From positions 1,116,001 to 1,180,000 of the forward strand of contig NZ_CADIJY010000001.1 in assembly GCF_902859735.1 (NCBI RefSeq): a stretch of DNA of 64,000 bases, in the 5' to 3' direction. Made by a program: the position numbers and the translations under genes. A model generated the notes under the pieces. That model was not told the DNA's origin. It saw nothing but the letters and a program-made list of their open reading frames with translations, and did not search any database. Positions 34,147 to 43,089 of this stretch are shown here, one piece after another. How positions within the stretch are numbered: the first letter of the stretch is position 1; each line of letters starts with the position of its first letter. Origin of the DNA: Achromobacter aegrifaciens. Lineage in GTDB: Bacteria > Pseudomonadota > Gammaproteobacteria > Burkholderiales > Burkholderiaceae_B.

Positions 34147-35187
34147 CTACAGGACCAGTCCTTCGGTGGCGGTGCACATCGCGCCCACATACTTGCGCGG
34201 CGCGCCGGTCAGGCCCAGGCGCTCGCGCGTTCCGGCGTCCAGCGTGGTGACATTGAGCGCGCCGGGTATGCCCATGCCGCCTTGCGCGTCGATCGCCATC
34301 GCGTCGCGCATGCACATGCGGTTGGGTTCCACGCAGCGGTTGACGATCGCCTCGAACAGGCCGGGCGCGCTGGACGCATAGCGTTGCACCGGGTTGCGTT
34401 CGCTGGGTTGCTCCAGCTTCAGGTAGGTTTCGCGGCTGAGCGTGGCGTTGGAGGCGCGGGCGTCAGCCACCCATTTGTCAAAGCCCTGCTGATCCACGCC
34501 GTGGAACTTGAAGCGCATGCCGGAAAAGCCCGAGCCGCTGTAGTTGGCGGACAGGCCTTCGTATTCGCCGGGATGGTTGATCACCGCGTGCAGGGTGGTC
34601 TGCATGCCCGGCATGGCGTAGATCTGGCCCGCGAGCGCGGGCACGAAAAAGGAATTCATCACGGTGGACGAAGTGATCTTGAACTGGATGGGACGGTCCA
34701 CCGGGGCCGCCATTTCGTTCACCGCGGCGATGCCCTGTTCGGGATAGATGAACAGCCACTTCCAGTCCAGCGCCACGACCTCCACCACCAGCGGTTTGGT
34801 GCCGGCGGGCACTTCGCGGCCCTCGGACAGGCGCACAAGCGGGCGGTAAGGATCCAATTGGTGCGTGCTGACCCAGGTGAGCGCGCCCAGCGCGATGATG
34901 ATCAGCAGCGGCGCGGCCCAGATCAGGAGCTCCAGCATGGTGGAGTGATTCCAGTCAGGGTCATAGTGCGCTTCCTTGTTGCTGGCCCGGTAGCGCCACG
35001 CGAACACGAAAGTCAGGAGGATCACCGGCACGATGATCAACAGCATCAAGCCGGTGGAAATGATGATCAGGTTGCGCTGCTGCAAGGCGATGTCGCCCGA
35101 GGGCGAGAGCAGGACTGCATTGCATCCGGCGAGCAATGGCAGCGCGGCAACCAGGACCAATCCGCGGAACCTTGGGAAGGACGGCAT
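34147..35187 (-). CDS. cyoA: Cytochrome bo3 ubiquinol oxidase subunit II
   Basis: The 346-residue lipoprotein subunit has a lipobox (LPLLAGCNA, Cys near residue 22) and two transmembrane helices (~37-60 and ~83-105). A periplasmic cupredoxin-like domain follows that lacks the CuA-binding Cys pair, as expected for quinol oxidases. Blocks such as VEVVALDWKWLFIYPEQGIA, NSFFVPALAGQIYAMPGMQT and ANYSGSGFSGMRF are diagnostic. It opens the operon cyoABCD-SURF1. An upstream ATG six bases earlier is an alternative start. The divergent MFS gene shares the 211-base control region. Confidence 0.96.
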   Translation of the reverse strand: MPSFPRFRGLVLVAALPLLAGCNAVLLSPSGDIALQQRNLIIISTGLMLLIIVPVILLTFVFAWRYRASNKEAHYDPDWNHSTMLELLIWAAPLLIIIALGALTWVSTHQLDPYRPLVRLSEGREVPAGTKPLVVEVVALDWKWLFIYPEQGIAAVNEMAAPVDRPIQFKITSSTVMNSFFVPALAGQIYAMPGMQTTLHAVINHPGEYEGLSANYSGSGFSGMRFKFHGVDQQGFDKWVADARASNATLSRETYLKLEQPSERNPVQRYASSAPGLFEAIVNRCVEPNRMCMRDAMAIDAQGGMGIPGALNVTTLDAGTRERLGLTGAPRKYVGAMCTATEGLVL

Positions 35188-35398
35188 GACCATACCCCGA
35201 AACGTAACCGTGGGAAGTAAACGCAACACTACGCTGGAAGCCGCGAAAAATCTAGGGTAAAAAGAACAAAAATGTGCAGGGCGACGCGCGCAGACCAGGG
35301 CTGCATCCCAATGACGGAGCGGCTCTGCGCGATATGGGCTGCAGGCGCGCGGGTGTGTTTCAGGATCTGTTCCGAACCTCCTTTCAGCGAGCATTCAC

Positions 35399-36721
35399 AT
35401 GGCGACCACCACGCAATATCCCGGTCATGCTCCCTCACTCCCCGCGGCCGGCGGCGGTAGCCACGCCAAGGTGGCGCCAGGGGAAATCGCGGTGGGCGTG
35501 GTGGTGGGGCGCGCTTCCGAATACTTCGATTTCTTCGTCTTCGGCATCGCCTGCGTGCTGGTTTTTCCGCAGGTCTTCTTCCCCTTCGAACCGCGGCTGG
35601 AAGGCACGCTCTGGTCCTTTGTCATCTTCTCGTTCGCCTTCATCATGCGGCCCATCGGCACGGCGCTCTCGATGGCGGCGCAGCGGCGCTGGGGGCGTGC
35701 GACCAAGCTCACCATCGCCCTGTTCCTGCTGGGAACGGCTACGGTGGGCATGGCCTTCCTGCCGGGCTACAACGTCATCGGCGCGCATGCGATCACGCTG
35801 CTGGCGGTGTTCCGCTGCCTGCAAGGGCTGGCGCTGGGCGGGTCATGGGACGGCTTGCCGTCGCTGCTGGCGCTGAATGCGCCGCCCAACCGCCGCGGCT
35901 GGTATGCCATGCTGGGGCAGCTGGGCGCGCCCGTGGGCTTCATGGTGGCCAGCGCGCTGTTCCTGTTCCTGCACGTGACGCTGACCGAAGCCGATTTCCT
36001 GGAATGGGGCTGGCGCTATCCCTTCTTCGTGGCGTTCGCCATCAATGTGGTGGCGCTGTTCGCGCGGCTGCGCCTGGTCGTCACCGAGGAATACACGCAG
36101 CTGCTGGAAGAGGGCGAACTCGAACCGATCAGCGTTGCGCAGATGGTGCGCGAGCAAGGCTACAACCTCTTCATCGGCGCATTCGCGGCGCTGGCCAGTT
36201 ATGCCTTGTTCCATCTGGTCACGGTGTTTCCCCTGTCCTGGATTGCGGTCAGCGCTACCCAGCAGATCCAGGACGTGTTGATCGTGCAGATCGTCGGCGC
36301 GGTGCTGGGCATACTGGGCACCATCGCCTCGGGCTGGCTGGCCGACCGCATCGGACGGCGCACCACGCTGGGCCTGCTGGCCCTGCTGATTGCCGTGTTC
36401 GCGCTGTTCACGCCCTGGCTGCTGGGCGGCGGGCCCAAGGCGCAGGATGCGTTCATCCTGGTGGGCTTCGTGCTGCTGGGGCTGTCCTATGGCCAGGCTT
36501 CGGGCACTGTCACCGCGAACTTCACGCGGCGCTTCCGCTATACCGGCGCTGCGCTGACCTCCGACATGGCATGGCTGATCGGCGCGGCATTTGCGCCGCT
36601 GGTCGCGTTGGGCCTGTCCGCGCGTTTCGGGCTGGTGGCGGTCAGCGTCTACCTGTTGTCGGGGGCTGCCTGCACGCTGCTGGCGCTGCGTATCAACAAG
36701 GTGCTCGAAACGCGGGACTGA
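35399..36721 (+). CDS. MFS transporter, metabolite:proton symporter type
   Basis: This 440-residue inner-membrane protein has 12 predicted helices. It matches the MHS branch of the major facilitator superfamily: GRASEYFDFFVFGIACVLVFPQVFFP near residue 38, MRPIGTALSMAAQRRWGRATKLT as the loop 2-3 motif, and FRCLQGLALGGSWDG near residue 140. Members import organic acids, betaines or sugars' acids with protons. The loop 8-9 motif SGWLADRIGRRTT is also present. It is divergent from cyoA across 211 bases, so co-regulation by oxygen or carbon status is possible. Substrate unknown. Confidence 0.92.
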   Translation: MATTTQYPGHAPSLPAAGGGSHAKVAPGEIAVGVVVGRASEYFDFFVFGIACVLVFPQVFFPFEPRLEGTLWSFVIFSFAFIMRPIGTALSMAAQRRWGRATKLTIALFLLGTATVGMAFLPGYNVIGAHAITLLAVFRCLQGLALGGSWDGLPSLLALNAPPNRRGWYAMLGQLGAPVGFMVASALFLFLHVTLTEADFLEWGWRYPFFVAFAINVVALFARLRLVVTEEYTQLLEEGELEPISVAQMVREQGYNLFIGAFAALASYALFHLVTVFPLSWIAVSATQQIQDVLIVQIVGAVLGILGTIASGWLADRIGRRTTLGLLALLIAVFALFTPWLLGGGPKAQDAFILVGFVLLGLSYGQASGTVTANFTRRFRYTGAALTSDMAWLIGAAFAPLVALGLSARFGLVAVSVYLLSGAACTLLALRINKVLETRD

Positions 36722-36734
36722 AAGCGTCTGCCGT

Positions 36735-37778
36735 TCAGCCTGCGTAGCCTTCCAGCACGTTGGCGACGTTGACGCCCACGTCCGCCACGGCGTAGCCGCC
36801 TTCCATCGTGAACACCGCCGGCAGGCCCAGGCCTGCCAGCACGCGGCCCACGTGCAGGTAATCGGCGCTCTTGAGCTGGAACTTGGAGATGGGATCGCCT
36901 TCGTAGGTGTCTACGCCCAGCGCGATCACCACAGCGTCAGCCTTGAAGGCGCGCACGGCGGACAGCCCTTGTTCCAATGCCCGCGTCCAGGCGGCGAAAC
37001 CGGTGCCGGCGGGCAGCGGCAGGTTCAGGTTGGCGTCCAGGCCAGCGCCTGCGCCGCGCTCATCGGCGTAGCCCAGGTAGAAGGGGTACTCGGTGGTCGG
37101 GTCGCCGTGCACCGATACGGTCAGCACGTCGGCGCGTTCATAGAAGATGCTCTGCGTGCCGTTGCCGTGGTGGTAGTCGACGTCCACGATGGCAACGCGT
37201 TGGGCGCCGGCTTCCCGCAGCGCTTGCGCGGCCAGCGCCGCGTTGTTAAGGAAGCAGTAGCCGCCAAAGAAGTCGGAGCCCGCGTGGTGGCCGGGCGGGC
37301 GCGTGAGCGCCATGGCGACGCGAGGGCCGCCTGCCGCGGAAACGGCGCGCGCGGCGTCGATGGCGCAGGCGGCGCCTGCGGTGGCGGCCTCCCAGGTGCC
37401 CGCGGTCAGCGGGCAGCCGCTGTCGAACGAGAACAGGCCGACCCGCGCGGCGAAGTTGGTCGGTTCGATGTCGTGGCGGAATCCGCGCACGGGCCAGACC
37501 GAAGGCAGGATGTCGAGGCCGGCATTGGCCGGATCCAGCGCCACCCAGTCGCGCCAGGCCGTTTCCAGGAAGTCCACGTAGCGCGGGGCGTGCACGCGCT
37601 TGACCAAGCCCAGGTCCGCCGCCGATGGCGTGCGCAATGCGCCGATGCCGCGCTGGTTCAGCGCTTGCAGCACGTACTCCAGGCGCGCCGGGGTTTCGTG
37701 ACAGGGCACCAGCTTGCCGCGGAACATTTCCTGTCGGCCAGCGTGTTTTTCGTGGACAGGGTTGTGGAAAATCAGCAC
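36735..37778 (-). CDS. Histone-deacetylase-fold amidohydrolase (acetylpolyamine type)
   Basis: The 347-residue arginase/deacetylase-fold enzyme should remove acyl groups from amines. Zn ligands and catalytic His residues are visible: RPPGHHAGSDFFGGYCFLNN (near residue 155), VDVDYHHGNGTQSIFY (Asp and His, near residue 190) and LGVDTYEGDP (second Asp, near residue 280). The segment FHNPVHEKHAGR at the N-terminus places it near acetylpolyamine amidohydrolases. The start is probably the GTG at 37778, since longer in-frame forms start with TTG and add unrelated residues. It is convergent with the MFS gene. Confidence 0.9.
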   Translation of the reverse strand: MLIFHNPVHEKHAGRQEMFRGKLVPCHETPARLEYVLQALNQRGIGALRTPSAADLGLVKRVHAPRYVDFLETAWRDWVALDPANAGLDILPSVWPVRGFRHDIEPTNFAARVGLFSFDSGCPLTAGTWEAATAGAACAIDAARAVSAAGGPRVAMALTRPPGHHAGSDFFGGYCFLNNAALAAQALREAGAQRVAIVDVDYHHGNGTQSIFYERADVLTVSVHGDPTTEYPFYLGYADERGAGAGLDANLNLPLPAGTGFAAWTRALEQGLSAVRAFKADAVVIALGVDTYEGDPISKFQLKSADYLHVGRVLAGLGLPAVFTMEGGYAVADVGVNVANVLEGYAG

Positions 37779-37887
37779 GGCGGGGGTGTCCTCGGACGTA
37801 GAGCCTGGTGGGCGGAAGCGCAACTATAGCGGCCGCGGCGTTTGCGGCGCCATTGCGCAGGGGGGGATTTTGGGGGGGATTGGCGCC

Positions 37888-38469
37888 TTAGCGGCCAGTC
37901 CGCGCGGCGCATGTGGCGCCCTTGGCGCCGGGATGCGGAATCTTGCGCTCCGATTCGCCTACGCGCCGGGTCCAGGAAATGATCCGCGCCGAGCCGTCCG
38001 GGCACACCCGGTACTGCTCGAAGCCATAGGTGTCGGCGCTGTAGCGGCACGCCACGGAAATAATGGGCTTGGCCGCGTCGAATTCGGGATTGACGAAGCC
38101 GCGGCATGGGCTGGCCACTGCATCGGGATACGGGATCTCTTGGTAGCGCCCGTCCTGGGGGCGGTACAGGAAGATGCGCGAAATCGCTTGCGTACTGCCG
38201 CCAGTCTGCCCGATGACGAAGTCGAGGTAGCCGTCATGGTCGACGTCCACGTCCTGGAACTGGTCCACCTCCTCGTCGCCGGAGATGTCCGCGATTTGCT
38301 GAGCGGACCCGTCCCCCACGCGTACGCTCAGGCGCTGTTGCGGCAGCTCGGTAATGGTCACCACGGCAGGCAGGCCGGGCCGGACAGCGTACGAGTAGTC
38401 GCGCGCGGCGGCATCCTGGCCGGGCATGAAGAGCGCGGCCAGTGCCGCCAGCGACAGGAATCCTTTCAT
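37888..38469 (-). CDS. Exported hypothetical protein (XAC2610-like)
   Basis: This 193-residue precursor has a signal peptide (MKGFLSLAALAALFMPGQDAAA). The mature protein contains DVDVDHDGYLDFVIGQ (residues ~72-87), a FG-GAP/EF-hand-like calcium loop, and four Cys residues in its second half (SPCRGFVN, SVACRYS, RVCPDG and GATCAA) that may form disulfides. The layout resembles the XAC2610 family of exported proteins, of unknown function. It is probably periplasmic. It is divergent from the CxC protein gene downstream on the other strand. Confidence 0.75.
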   Translation of the reverse strand: MKGFLSLAALAALFMPGQDAAARDYSYAVRPGLPAVVTITELPQQRLSVRVGDGSAQQIADISGDEEVDQFQDVDVDHDGYLDFVIGQTGGSTQAISRIFLYRPQDGRYQEIPYPDAVASPCRGFVNPEFDAAKPIISVACRYSADTYGFEQYRVCPDGSARIISWTRRVGESERKIPHPGAKGATCAARTGR

Positions 38470-38615
38470 GCGGGCGCCCTCCGCGCCGTGAACTCGGTGA
38501 GGCATTATGCCGCAGCGGCTTGCGGGGAAACCAGGACTCGCCGCCCGGCGGGCGGCGCAGGATCCTGGGTAGAATTCCAAGATACGCAAGATTGCCGCGA
38601 CGCGCTCCGCCCGCC

Positions 38616-39017
38616 ATGAATTTTCCGTTTCCCATCCGCCAAGAATGTCCGCCGGGCGCCTGTATGTGTGACCGTGACCGGCTGCTGGCCGATCCGTCTG
38701 CCGACGTCCGTGTGTTGCGGCTGACCAAGGAAGAGGAAAAGCGCCTTGTGGCGCGGTTGGAGAACATCTCCAGCCTGGAGGACCTGCGCGCCATGCAGGG
38801 ACGCATCCATGCGCAATTGGGCATCGTGATCCACATCACGCCCAGCGAGAACGAGGTGCGCACCTCGCGCGGCATTGCGATCCAGCTGGAGGACCAGCTG
38901 GGGTTGTGCCGCAAGACGCGCACGGCGATTCCCGCCGCCATCCGCCGCGGTTTCGATAACCGGCCCGAGATCGTCTATGCGCTCCTGAACGAGCGCGACC
39001 TGCTCAGCGGCACCTGA
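38616..39017 (+). CDS. Hypothetical protein with N-terminal CPPGACMC cluster
   Basis: This 133-residue cytoplasmic protein has a Cys cluster near the N-terminus (ECPPGACMCDRDRLL, residues ~10-24). A charged helical region follows (TKEEEKRLVARLENISSLEDLRAMQGR), then a C-terminal domain with another Cys (LGLCRKTRTAIP). Three clustered Cys plus a fourth could bind zinc or an Fe-S cluster, but this is speculation. I recall similar conserved unknown proteins in Burkholderiales. No clear Shine-Dalgarno motif precedes the ATG. It ends six bases before the end of the convergent exported-protein gene. Confidence 0.75.
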   Translation: MNFPFPIRQECPPGACMCDRDRLLADPSADVRVLRLTKEEEKRLVARLENISSLEDLRAMQGRIHAQLGIVIHITPSENEVRTSRGIAIQLEDQLGLCRKTRTAIPAAIRRGFDNRPEIVYALLNERDLLSGT

Positions 39018-39023
39018 ACGCGT

Positions 39024-39653
39024 TCAGGATTTCTTTGCTCCGGCGGCCGCGCCGCAGGGCGCCAGCGGCACCACGTCGGCCGGCGTGCGGCCGGCATCCG
39101 GGCGCGTCGCGTCGCGCTTCTTGCCCAGGGTGACGGGGTAGATCAGCAGCACGGCGCTCCCGGCTTCCAGCTTGGGATCCTGTTTGGTGCCATAGGCCAC
39201 TGTCCAGCCGCGTACGGCCAGCGGAGCCAGGGTGTATTGCAGGGCTGAGCCCGGCGAAACGTGCGCCACCTTGCCGGCGAACAGATCCTGCTGGTGGGTT
39301 TCCGCGCCATTGGCGGTGACATAAGTGGCGATGCTGACCAGCGCGGCGCCATTGCCGGGACGTCCCAGCACGGCAGTCTTGTACTTGCCGGCAGGGATGT
39401 CGGTCAGATTGACGGTGAGAGGACCGGCCGCGTGGCCGCTGGAATCCAGGCTGACGCCGTTGACTTCGGCGCGGGCCAGGGGCGCCGTGCCGGTGTTGCG
39501 CACGCGCACGCTGTATTCCCCGGAAGTGCCCGTGACCGTGCAGACCTCGACGCCGTAGGCGGAGCGCACGGGGTGCGCCTGCGCCGCCGTGGCGGCCATG
39601 GCCAGCAGGGCCGCCAGCAACAGCTTCGGGGCAGGGGAATGAACGGTGGGCAC
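39024..39653 (-). CDS. Exported hypothetical protein
   Basis: The 209-residue precursor starts at a GTG with AGGAG six bases upstream. A signal peptide ends at AQAHP (residue ~28). The mature part is rich in Ser, Thr, Ala and Val with alternating polar and hydrophobic residues (VRVRNTGTAPLARAEVNG, VNLTDIPAGKYKTAVLG), suggesting an immunoglobulin-like beta sandwich of the kind used in periplasmic or surface proteins. It has two Cys residues, one near the start and one near the end. I do not recognise a named family. It is convergent with the CxC protein gene. Confidence 0.7.
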   Translation of the reverse strand: MPTVHSPAPKLLLAALLAMAATAAQAHPVRSAYGVEVCTVTGTSGEYSVRVRNTGTAPLARAEVNGVSLDSSGHAAGPLTVNLTDIPAGKYKTAVLGRPGNGAALVSIATYVTANGAETHQQDLFAGKVAHVSPGSALQYTLAPLAVRGWTVAYGTKQDPKLEAGSAVLLIYPVTLGKKRDATRPDAGRTPADVVPLAPCGAAAGAKKS

Positions 39654-39707
39654 GGCACGCTCCTCTTGTAAGGGGCAGCGCGCCGGGTTGCCGCGTTGCC
39701 TGCCCTA

Positions 39708-40106
39708 TTACACCACTTGGCGGCCGGGCGCCGCGGCTTGCTCGCGCTTGCCGGCCAGCCAGTGGAGGATCAGCGCCAGCACCAGCAGGCCGACGATGAT
39801 GAAGCCCCAGAAGATCCAGGCCAGTACGGAGATCAGCGTGCCGAGGCTGCCGGCGAAGGGCAGCATCTGGTTCAGGCCCTGTGCGGCCCAGACCAGGCCG
39901 CCCTGCAGCGTCTGCAGCCAGGCGGGGTCGACCCAGGCCGCCGCCCAGGCGGGCGGAACCCATTGCGAGGTATCCAGCGCCGTGCCGGGAACCTGGGTCG
40001 TGGCGATGGTCGACAGGACCCAGTTGGTCAGCTGCAGCGTCAGCGCAACCAGCCCGGTCCAGAGTGCTGCAAGCACGGCGAAGGCGAGCCAGATGATCTT
40101 TTTCAT
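39708..40106 (-). CDS. Small membrane protein with two hydrophobic segments
   Basis: This 132-residue protein has an N-terminal helix (residues ~3-25, KKIIWLAFAVLAALWTGLVALTLQ) and a C-terminal helix (~92-118, a run around IFWGFIIVGLLVLALILHWLAG). The middle is Trp-rich and moderately hydrophobic (VPPAWAAAWVDPAWLQTLQGG), possibly lying at the membrane surface. No family is recognised. The start at 40106 follows GGAG at slightly long spacing; a longer form reading antisense into the next gene is unlikely. It lies 84 bases after the NhaR-like gene on the same strand. Confidence 0.7.
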   Translation of the reverse strand: MKKIIWLAFAVLAALWTGLVALTLQLTNWVLSTIATTQVPGTALDTSQWVPPAWAAAWVDPAWLQTLQGGLVWAAQGLNQMLPFAGSLGTLISVLAWIFWGFIIVGLLVLALILHWLAGKREQAAAPGRQVV

Positions 40107-40190
40107 TGAGGTGGTACTCCGATGTTTCAAAAGAGGGTCCACGATAAGGCGGATTCTATTTCTGAAAAACCAGCGTGGTTGTGACAAACA

Positions 40191-41084
40191 TTAAGAAAAA
40201 ACCGAAGTTTTTGCCTTGGCGAGCACGATCTGGACCAGCGGATGGTGCTGCCCCCGGCGATTGCGGATGGCGTGGATTTCCTCGTGCACGTCGTCGCAGC
40301 GGGCCAGGGGACGCAAGCCCCGCAGCACGCCGATATCGCCGCCGCCCAGGCGGCTGAGCGGAAACACGCCCAGGCCGCGGGCGGCGAATACCGACATCAG
40401 GGCGCTGTCCTCGAATTCGCCGACCACGTTGGGATAGATGCCTTGTTCGGAAAACCAGCGGTCCAGCGTCTGGCGCAGCACGGAATGGCCGGTGGGCAGC
40501 AGCACCGGCAGGCGTTCCAGGCAGCGTGGAAAGTCCAGGGTGTCGGCCTTGCGCACCAGCTTGGCGGGACCGTACCAGTCCACTGGCGACGAGACCAGGC
40601 GGTCGCTGGTGAGGCGCAGGTTGGGGTTGGCGGGCGCGCCCTGGCCGGCCAGCACCAGGTCCAGGTGATGCTGGGCAAGTTCGCCCAGCAGTTCCTCGAC
40701 CTCGCCTTCGTGGCACGTCAGGCGCAGGTCCGGCGTGTGCAGCACCGGGCCCAGCAGGGCCTGCGCGGCCAGCTTGGAAATGCCGTCCGACAGGCCCACC
40801 GACAGGCGTATGACCGGCTTGGTGGCGGCGGCGCGGACTTCCTGGGGCAGCATCTGGCCGATCTGGAAGATCTCTTCGGCGCGGGCGAAGGCGGCCTCGC
40901 CCGCGTCGGTCAGCGCCACGCCGCGTCCGGCCGGCTTGAGCAGCTGGTGGCCCAGGTTTTTTTCCAGTTCGCGCACTTGCGCGCTGATGGTCTGGATGGC
41001 CATGTCCAGCCTTTCGGCGGCGCGGGAAAAGCCGCCTTCCTTGGCAACCATCCAGAAGTAATACAGGTGTCGATAATTGAGCAT
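40191..41084 (-). CDS. LysR-type regulator, NhaR-like
   Basis: The 297-residue protein begins MLNYRHLYYFWMVAKEGGFSRAAERLDMAIQTISAQVRELEKNLGHQLL. This start, with YRHLYYFW and the HTH segment, is typical of NhaR, the sodium/proton stress regulator of enterics. The remaining sequence forms the periplasmic-binding-like effector domain (VGLSDGISKLAAQALLGPVL near residue 108). It is divergent from terC (107 bases apart), so it may control that ion-transport or metal-stress gene. An nhaA homologue is not visible in this window. Confidence 0.9.
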   Translation of the reverse strand: MLNYRHLYYFWMVAKEGGFSRAAERLDMAIQTISAQVRELEKNLGHQLLKPAGRGVALTDAGEAAFARAEEIFQIGQMLPQEVRAAATKPVIRLSVGLSDGISKLAAQALLGPVLHTPDLRLTCHEGEVEELLGELAQHHLDLVLAGQGAPANPNLRLTSDRLVSSPVDWYGPAKLVRKADTLDFPRCLERLPVLLPTGHSVLRQTLDRWFSEQGIYPNVVGEFEDSALMSVFAARGLGVFPLSRLGGGDIGVLRGLRPLARCDDVHEEIHAIRNRRGQHHPLVQIVLAKAKTSVFS

Positions 41085-41191
41085 GGCAGGAATCACTTCG
41101 GTTTTTTCGAACCTTAACTCACTTTCAGGCTGATTTCTCCATCGGCCCCGGATCCGGATCATGAGCCCCTTCGAACACAAGCGGGAACATC

Positions 41192-42190
41192 ATGGATACC
41201 TTGCTCACCTTACTCTCTGCCGATTTCTTCGGCACCCCGGCCTGGAGCTGGCTGCTATTCATCGGCATCGTGGTCGCCTTGCTGGCCTTTGACCTGGGCG
41301 TGCTGCACAAGGAAGACCGTGAGATCGGCGTGCGCGAGAGCCTGTTGCTTTCGGCTGGCTACATCACCGCGGCGCTGCTGTTCGGCGCCTGGGTCTGGTG
41401 GCAGATGGGTTCCGCCAGTGGCATGGCCTACTACACGGGCTTCATGATCGAGAAGTCGCTGTCGATGGACAACGTCTTCGTGATCGCGCTGATCTTCAGT
41501 TTCTTCGCGATTCCGCGCCAGTACCAGCACCGCGTGCTGTTCTGGGGCATCCTCGGCGTGATCGTGCTGCGCGCCATCATGATAGGCCTGGGCGCGGCGC
41601 TGGTCAGCAACTTTGGCTGGCTGCTGTATCTGTTCGGCGCCTTCCTGGTGTTCACCGGCATCAAGATGTGGATGATTGCGGACCAGACGCCGGATATCGC
41701 GTCCAATCCGATCCTGAAGTTCCTGAAGCGCCGCATGCGCGTCACGGAAGGGCTGCGCGGCAACGCGTTCTGGGTGATGGAGACCGATCCCGCCACGTCG
41801 AAGAAGGTGCGTTGGGCTACGCCGCTGTTGCTGGCGCTGGTGTTGATCGAGTTTGTGGACCTGTTGTTCGCGGTGGACTCCGTGCCGGCGATCTTCGCCA
41901 TCACCACTGACCCGTTCATCGTCTACACCAGCAACATCTTCGCCATCCTGGGCCTGCGTGCGCTGTACTTTGCGCTGGCTGCGATGATCCACCGCTTCCA
42001 TTACCTGAAGTACGCCCTGGCTCTGGTCCTGGTCTTCATTGGCGGCAAGATCTTCCTGGTCGGTTTCATCGGCAAGGTGCCGGCTGCCTTGTCCCTGTCG
42101 GTAACCTTCGGCCTGATTGCTGGCGGCGTGTTGTTCTCGCTGTGGAAAACCCGCTCGGACGCCTCCAAGCAGGAACTCGCGGCTGAATAA
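41192..42190 (+). CDS. TerC/Alx-family membrane protein
   Basis: This 332-residue protein has about nine transmembrane helices and the TerC core: DLGVLHKEDREIGVRES (near residue 30), TGFMIEKSLSMDNVFVIALIF (residues ~83-103) and FVDLLFAVDSVPAIFAITTDPFIVYTSNIFAILGLRALYF (near residue 222). Acidic residues in these helices are probably metal ligands. Alx-type members export manganese in E. coli; TerC proteins are linked to tellurite resistance. No yybP-ykoY riboswitch-like sequence is seen in the 107-base upstream region. It ends in an excellent terminator. Confidence 0.93.
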   Translation: MDTLLTLLSADFFGTPAWSWLLFIGIVVALLAFDLGVLHKEDREIGVRESLLLSAGYITAALLFGAWVWWQMGSASGMAYYTGFMIEKSLSMDNVFVIALIFSFFAIPRQYQHRVLFWGILGVIVLRAIMIGLGAALVSNFGWLLYLFGAFLVFTGIKMWMIADQTPDIASNPILKFLKRRMRVTEGLRGNAFWVMETDPATSKKVRWATPLLLALVLIEFVDLLFAVDSVPAIFAITTDPFIVYTSNIFAILGLRALYFALAAMIHRFHYLKYALALVLVFIGGKIFLVGFIGKVPAALSLSVTFGLIAGGVLFSLWKTRSDASKQELAAE

Positions 42191-42209
42191 TCCCGCGACC
42201 AGAGGCAAA

Positions 42210-42249
42210 GCGCCCGCCATATCCAACGGATATGGCGGGCGCATTTTTT
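42210..42249 (+). terminator. Very strong intrinsic terminator after terC
   Basis: A 15-base-pair perfect stem (42210-42224 with 42228-42242) with a three-base loop AAC is followed by A and a run of six T residues. Confidence 0.95.
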
Positions 42250-42315
42250 GGGATTTGTCGCGCCTGTGCGGCGGGCGTAGAGTGCTGGACAGTCCAAAAG
42301 CCGCAAGGAGCCGTC

Positions 42316-43089
42316 ATGACCAGCTGGTCCGCCAAACAGTATTCCGCCTTTGAAAACGAACGCACCCGTCCGGTGCGGGACCTGGTCGCCGCCTTGCCCA
42401 ACCAGGACGTGAAGCGCGCCGTGGACCTGGGCTGCGGCCCCGGCAACTCCACCGAAGTGCTCGCCAGCCGCTACCCCGACGCCGAAATCAGCGGCATGGA
42501 CAGCTCGGAGGACATGCTGCAGTCGGCGCGAAAGCGCCTGCCGGGGCTGCAATTTGAACTGGCCGACATCGCCACGTGGAATCCGCCCGAGACCTACGAC
42601 GTGATCCTGGCGAACGCCGCGCTGCAATGGGTGCCGGACCACGCGACGCTGTATCCGCGCCTGGTCGGCAAGCTGGCTCCGGGCGGCAGCCTGGCGGTGC
42701 AGACGCCGGATAACCTGGAAGAGCCGGCCCACCGCCTGGCGCGCCAGGTGGCAGGCGAAGCGCCCTGGGCCGCCGCCATCGGCGGATTCAAGCATCCGCC
42801 GCGGCACAGCGCGGCCTGGTACTACGAACTGCTCAAGCCGCATTGCGGCCTGCTGGACGTGTGGCGCACGACTTATCATCACCCGCTGGCAGGCGCGGCG
42901 GCGGTCGTGGAGTGGTTCAAGGGCACGGCGCTGCGGCCCTACCTGGACCGGTTGGACGCCGCCGGGCAGGCCAGTTTCCTGGCCCGCTACCAGTCGCTGA
43001 TCGAAGAGGCCTATCCGGCGCTGGCCGACGGCACGGTGCTGCTGCCGTTCCCGCGGCTGTTCATCATCGCGGGGCCGAAGCAGGGCTGA
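42316..43089 (+). CDS. tam: Trans-aconitate 2-methyltransferase
   Basis: The 257-residue SAM-dependent methyltransferase begins MTSWSAKQYSAFENERTRPVRDLVAALP, a typical Tam start. Motif I is AVDLGCGPGNSTEVLA (near residue 38). The product-specific blocks NAALQWVPDH and GSLAVQTPDNLEEPAHRL are both seen. Tam methylates trans-aconitate, a by-product of aconitase that inhibits the citric acid cycle. An aconitase gene lies about 18 kb away in this window, but no direct link is implied. It overlaps the end of the convergent efflux gene by 26 bases. Confidence 0.94.
   Translation: MTSWSAKQYSAFENERTRPVRDLVAALPNQDVKRAVDLGCGPGNSTEVLASRYPDAEISGMDSSEDMLQSARKRLPGLQFELADIATWNPPETYDVILANAALQWVPDHATLYPRLVGKLAPGGSLAVQTPDNLEEPAHRLARQVAGEAPWAAAIGGFKHPPRHSAAWYYELLKPHCGLLDVWRTTYHHPLAGAAAVVEWFKGTALRPYLDRLDAAGQASFLARYQSLIEEAYPALADGTVLLPFPRLFIIAGPKQG

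Noticed and set aside
41085-41191. A manganese (yybP-ykoY) riboswitch before terC
   Set aside because: The conserved G-rich loops of that riboswitch are not visible in this 107-base region.
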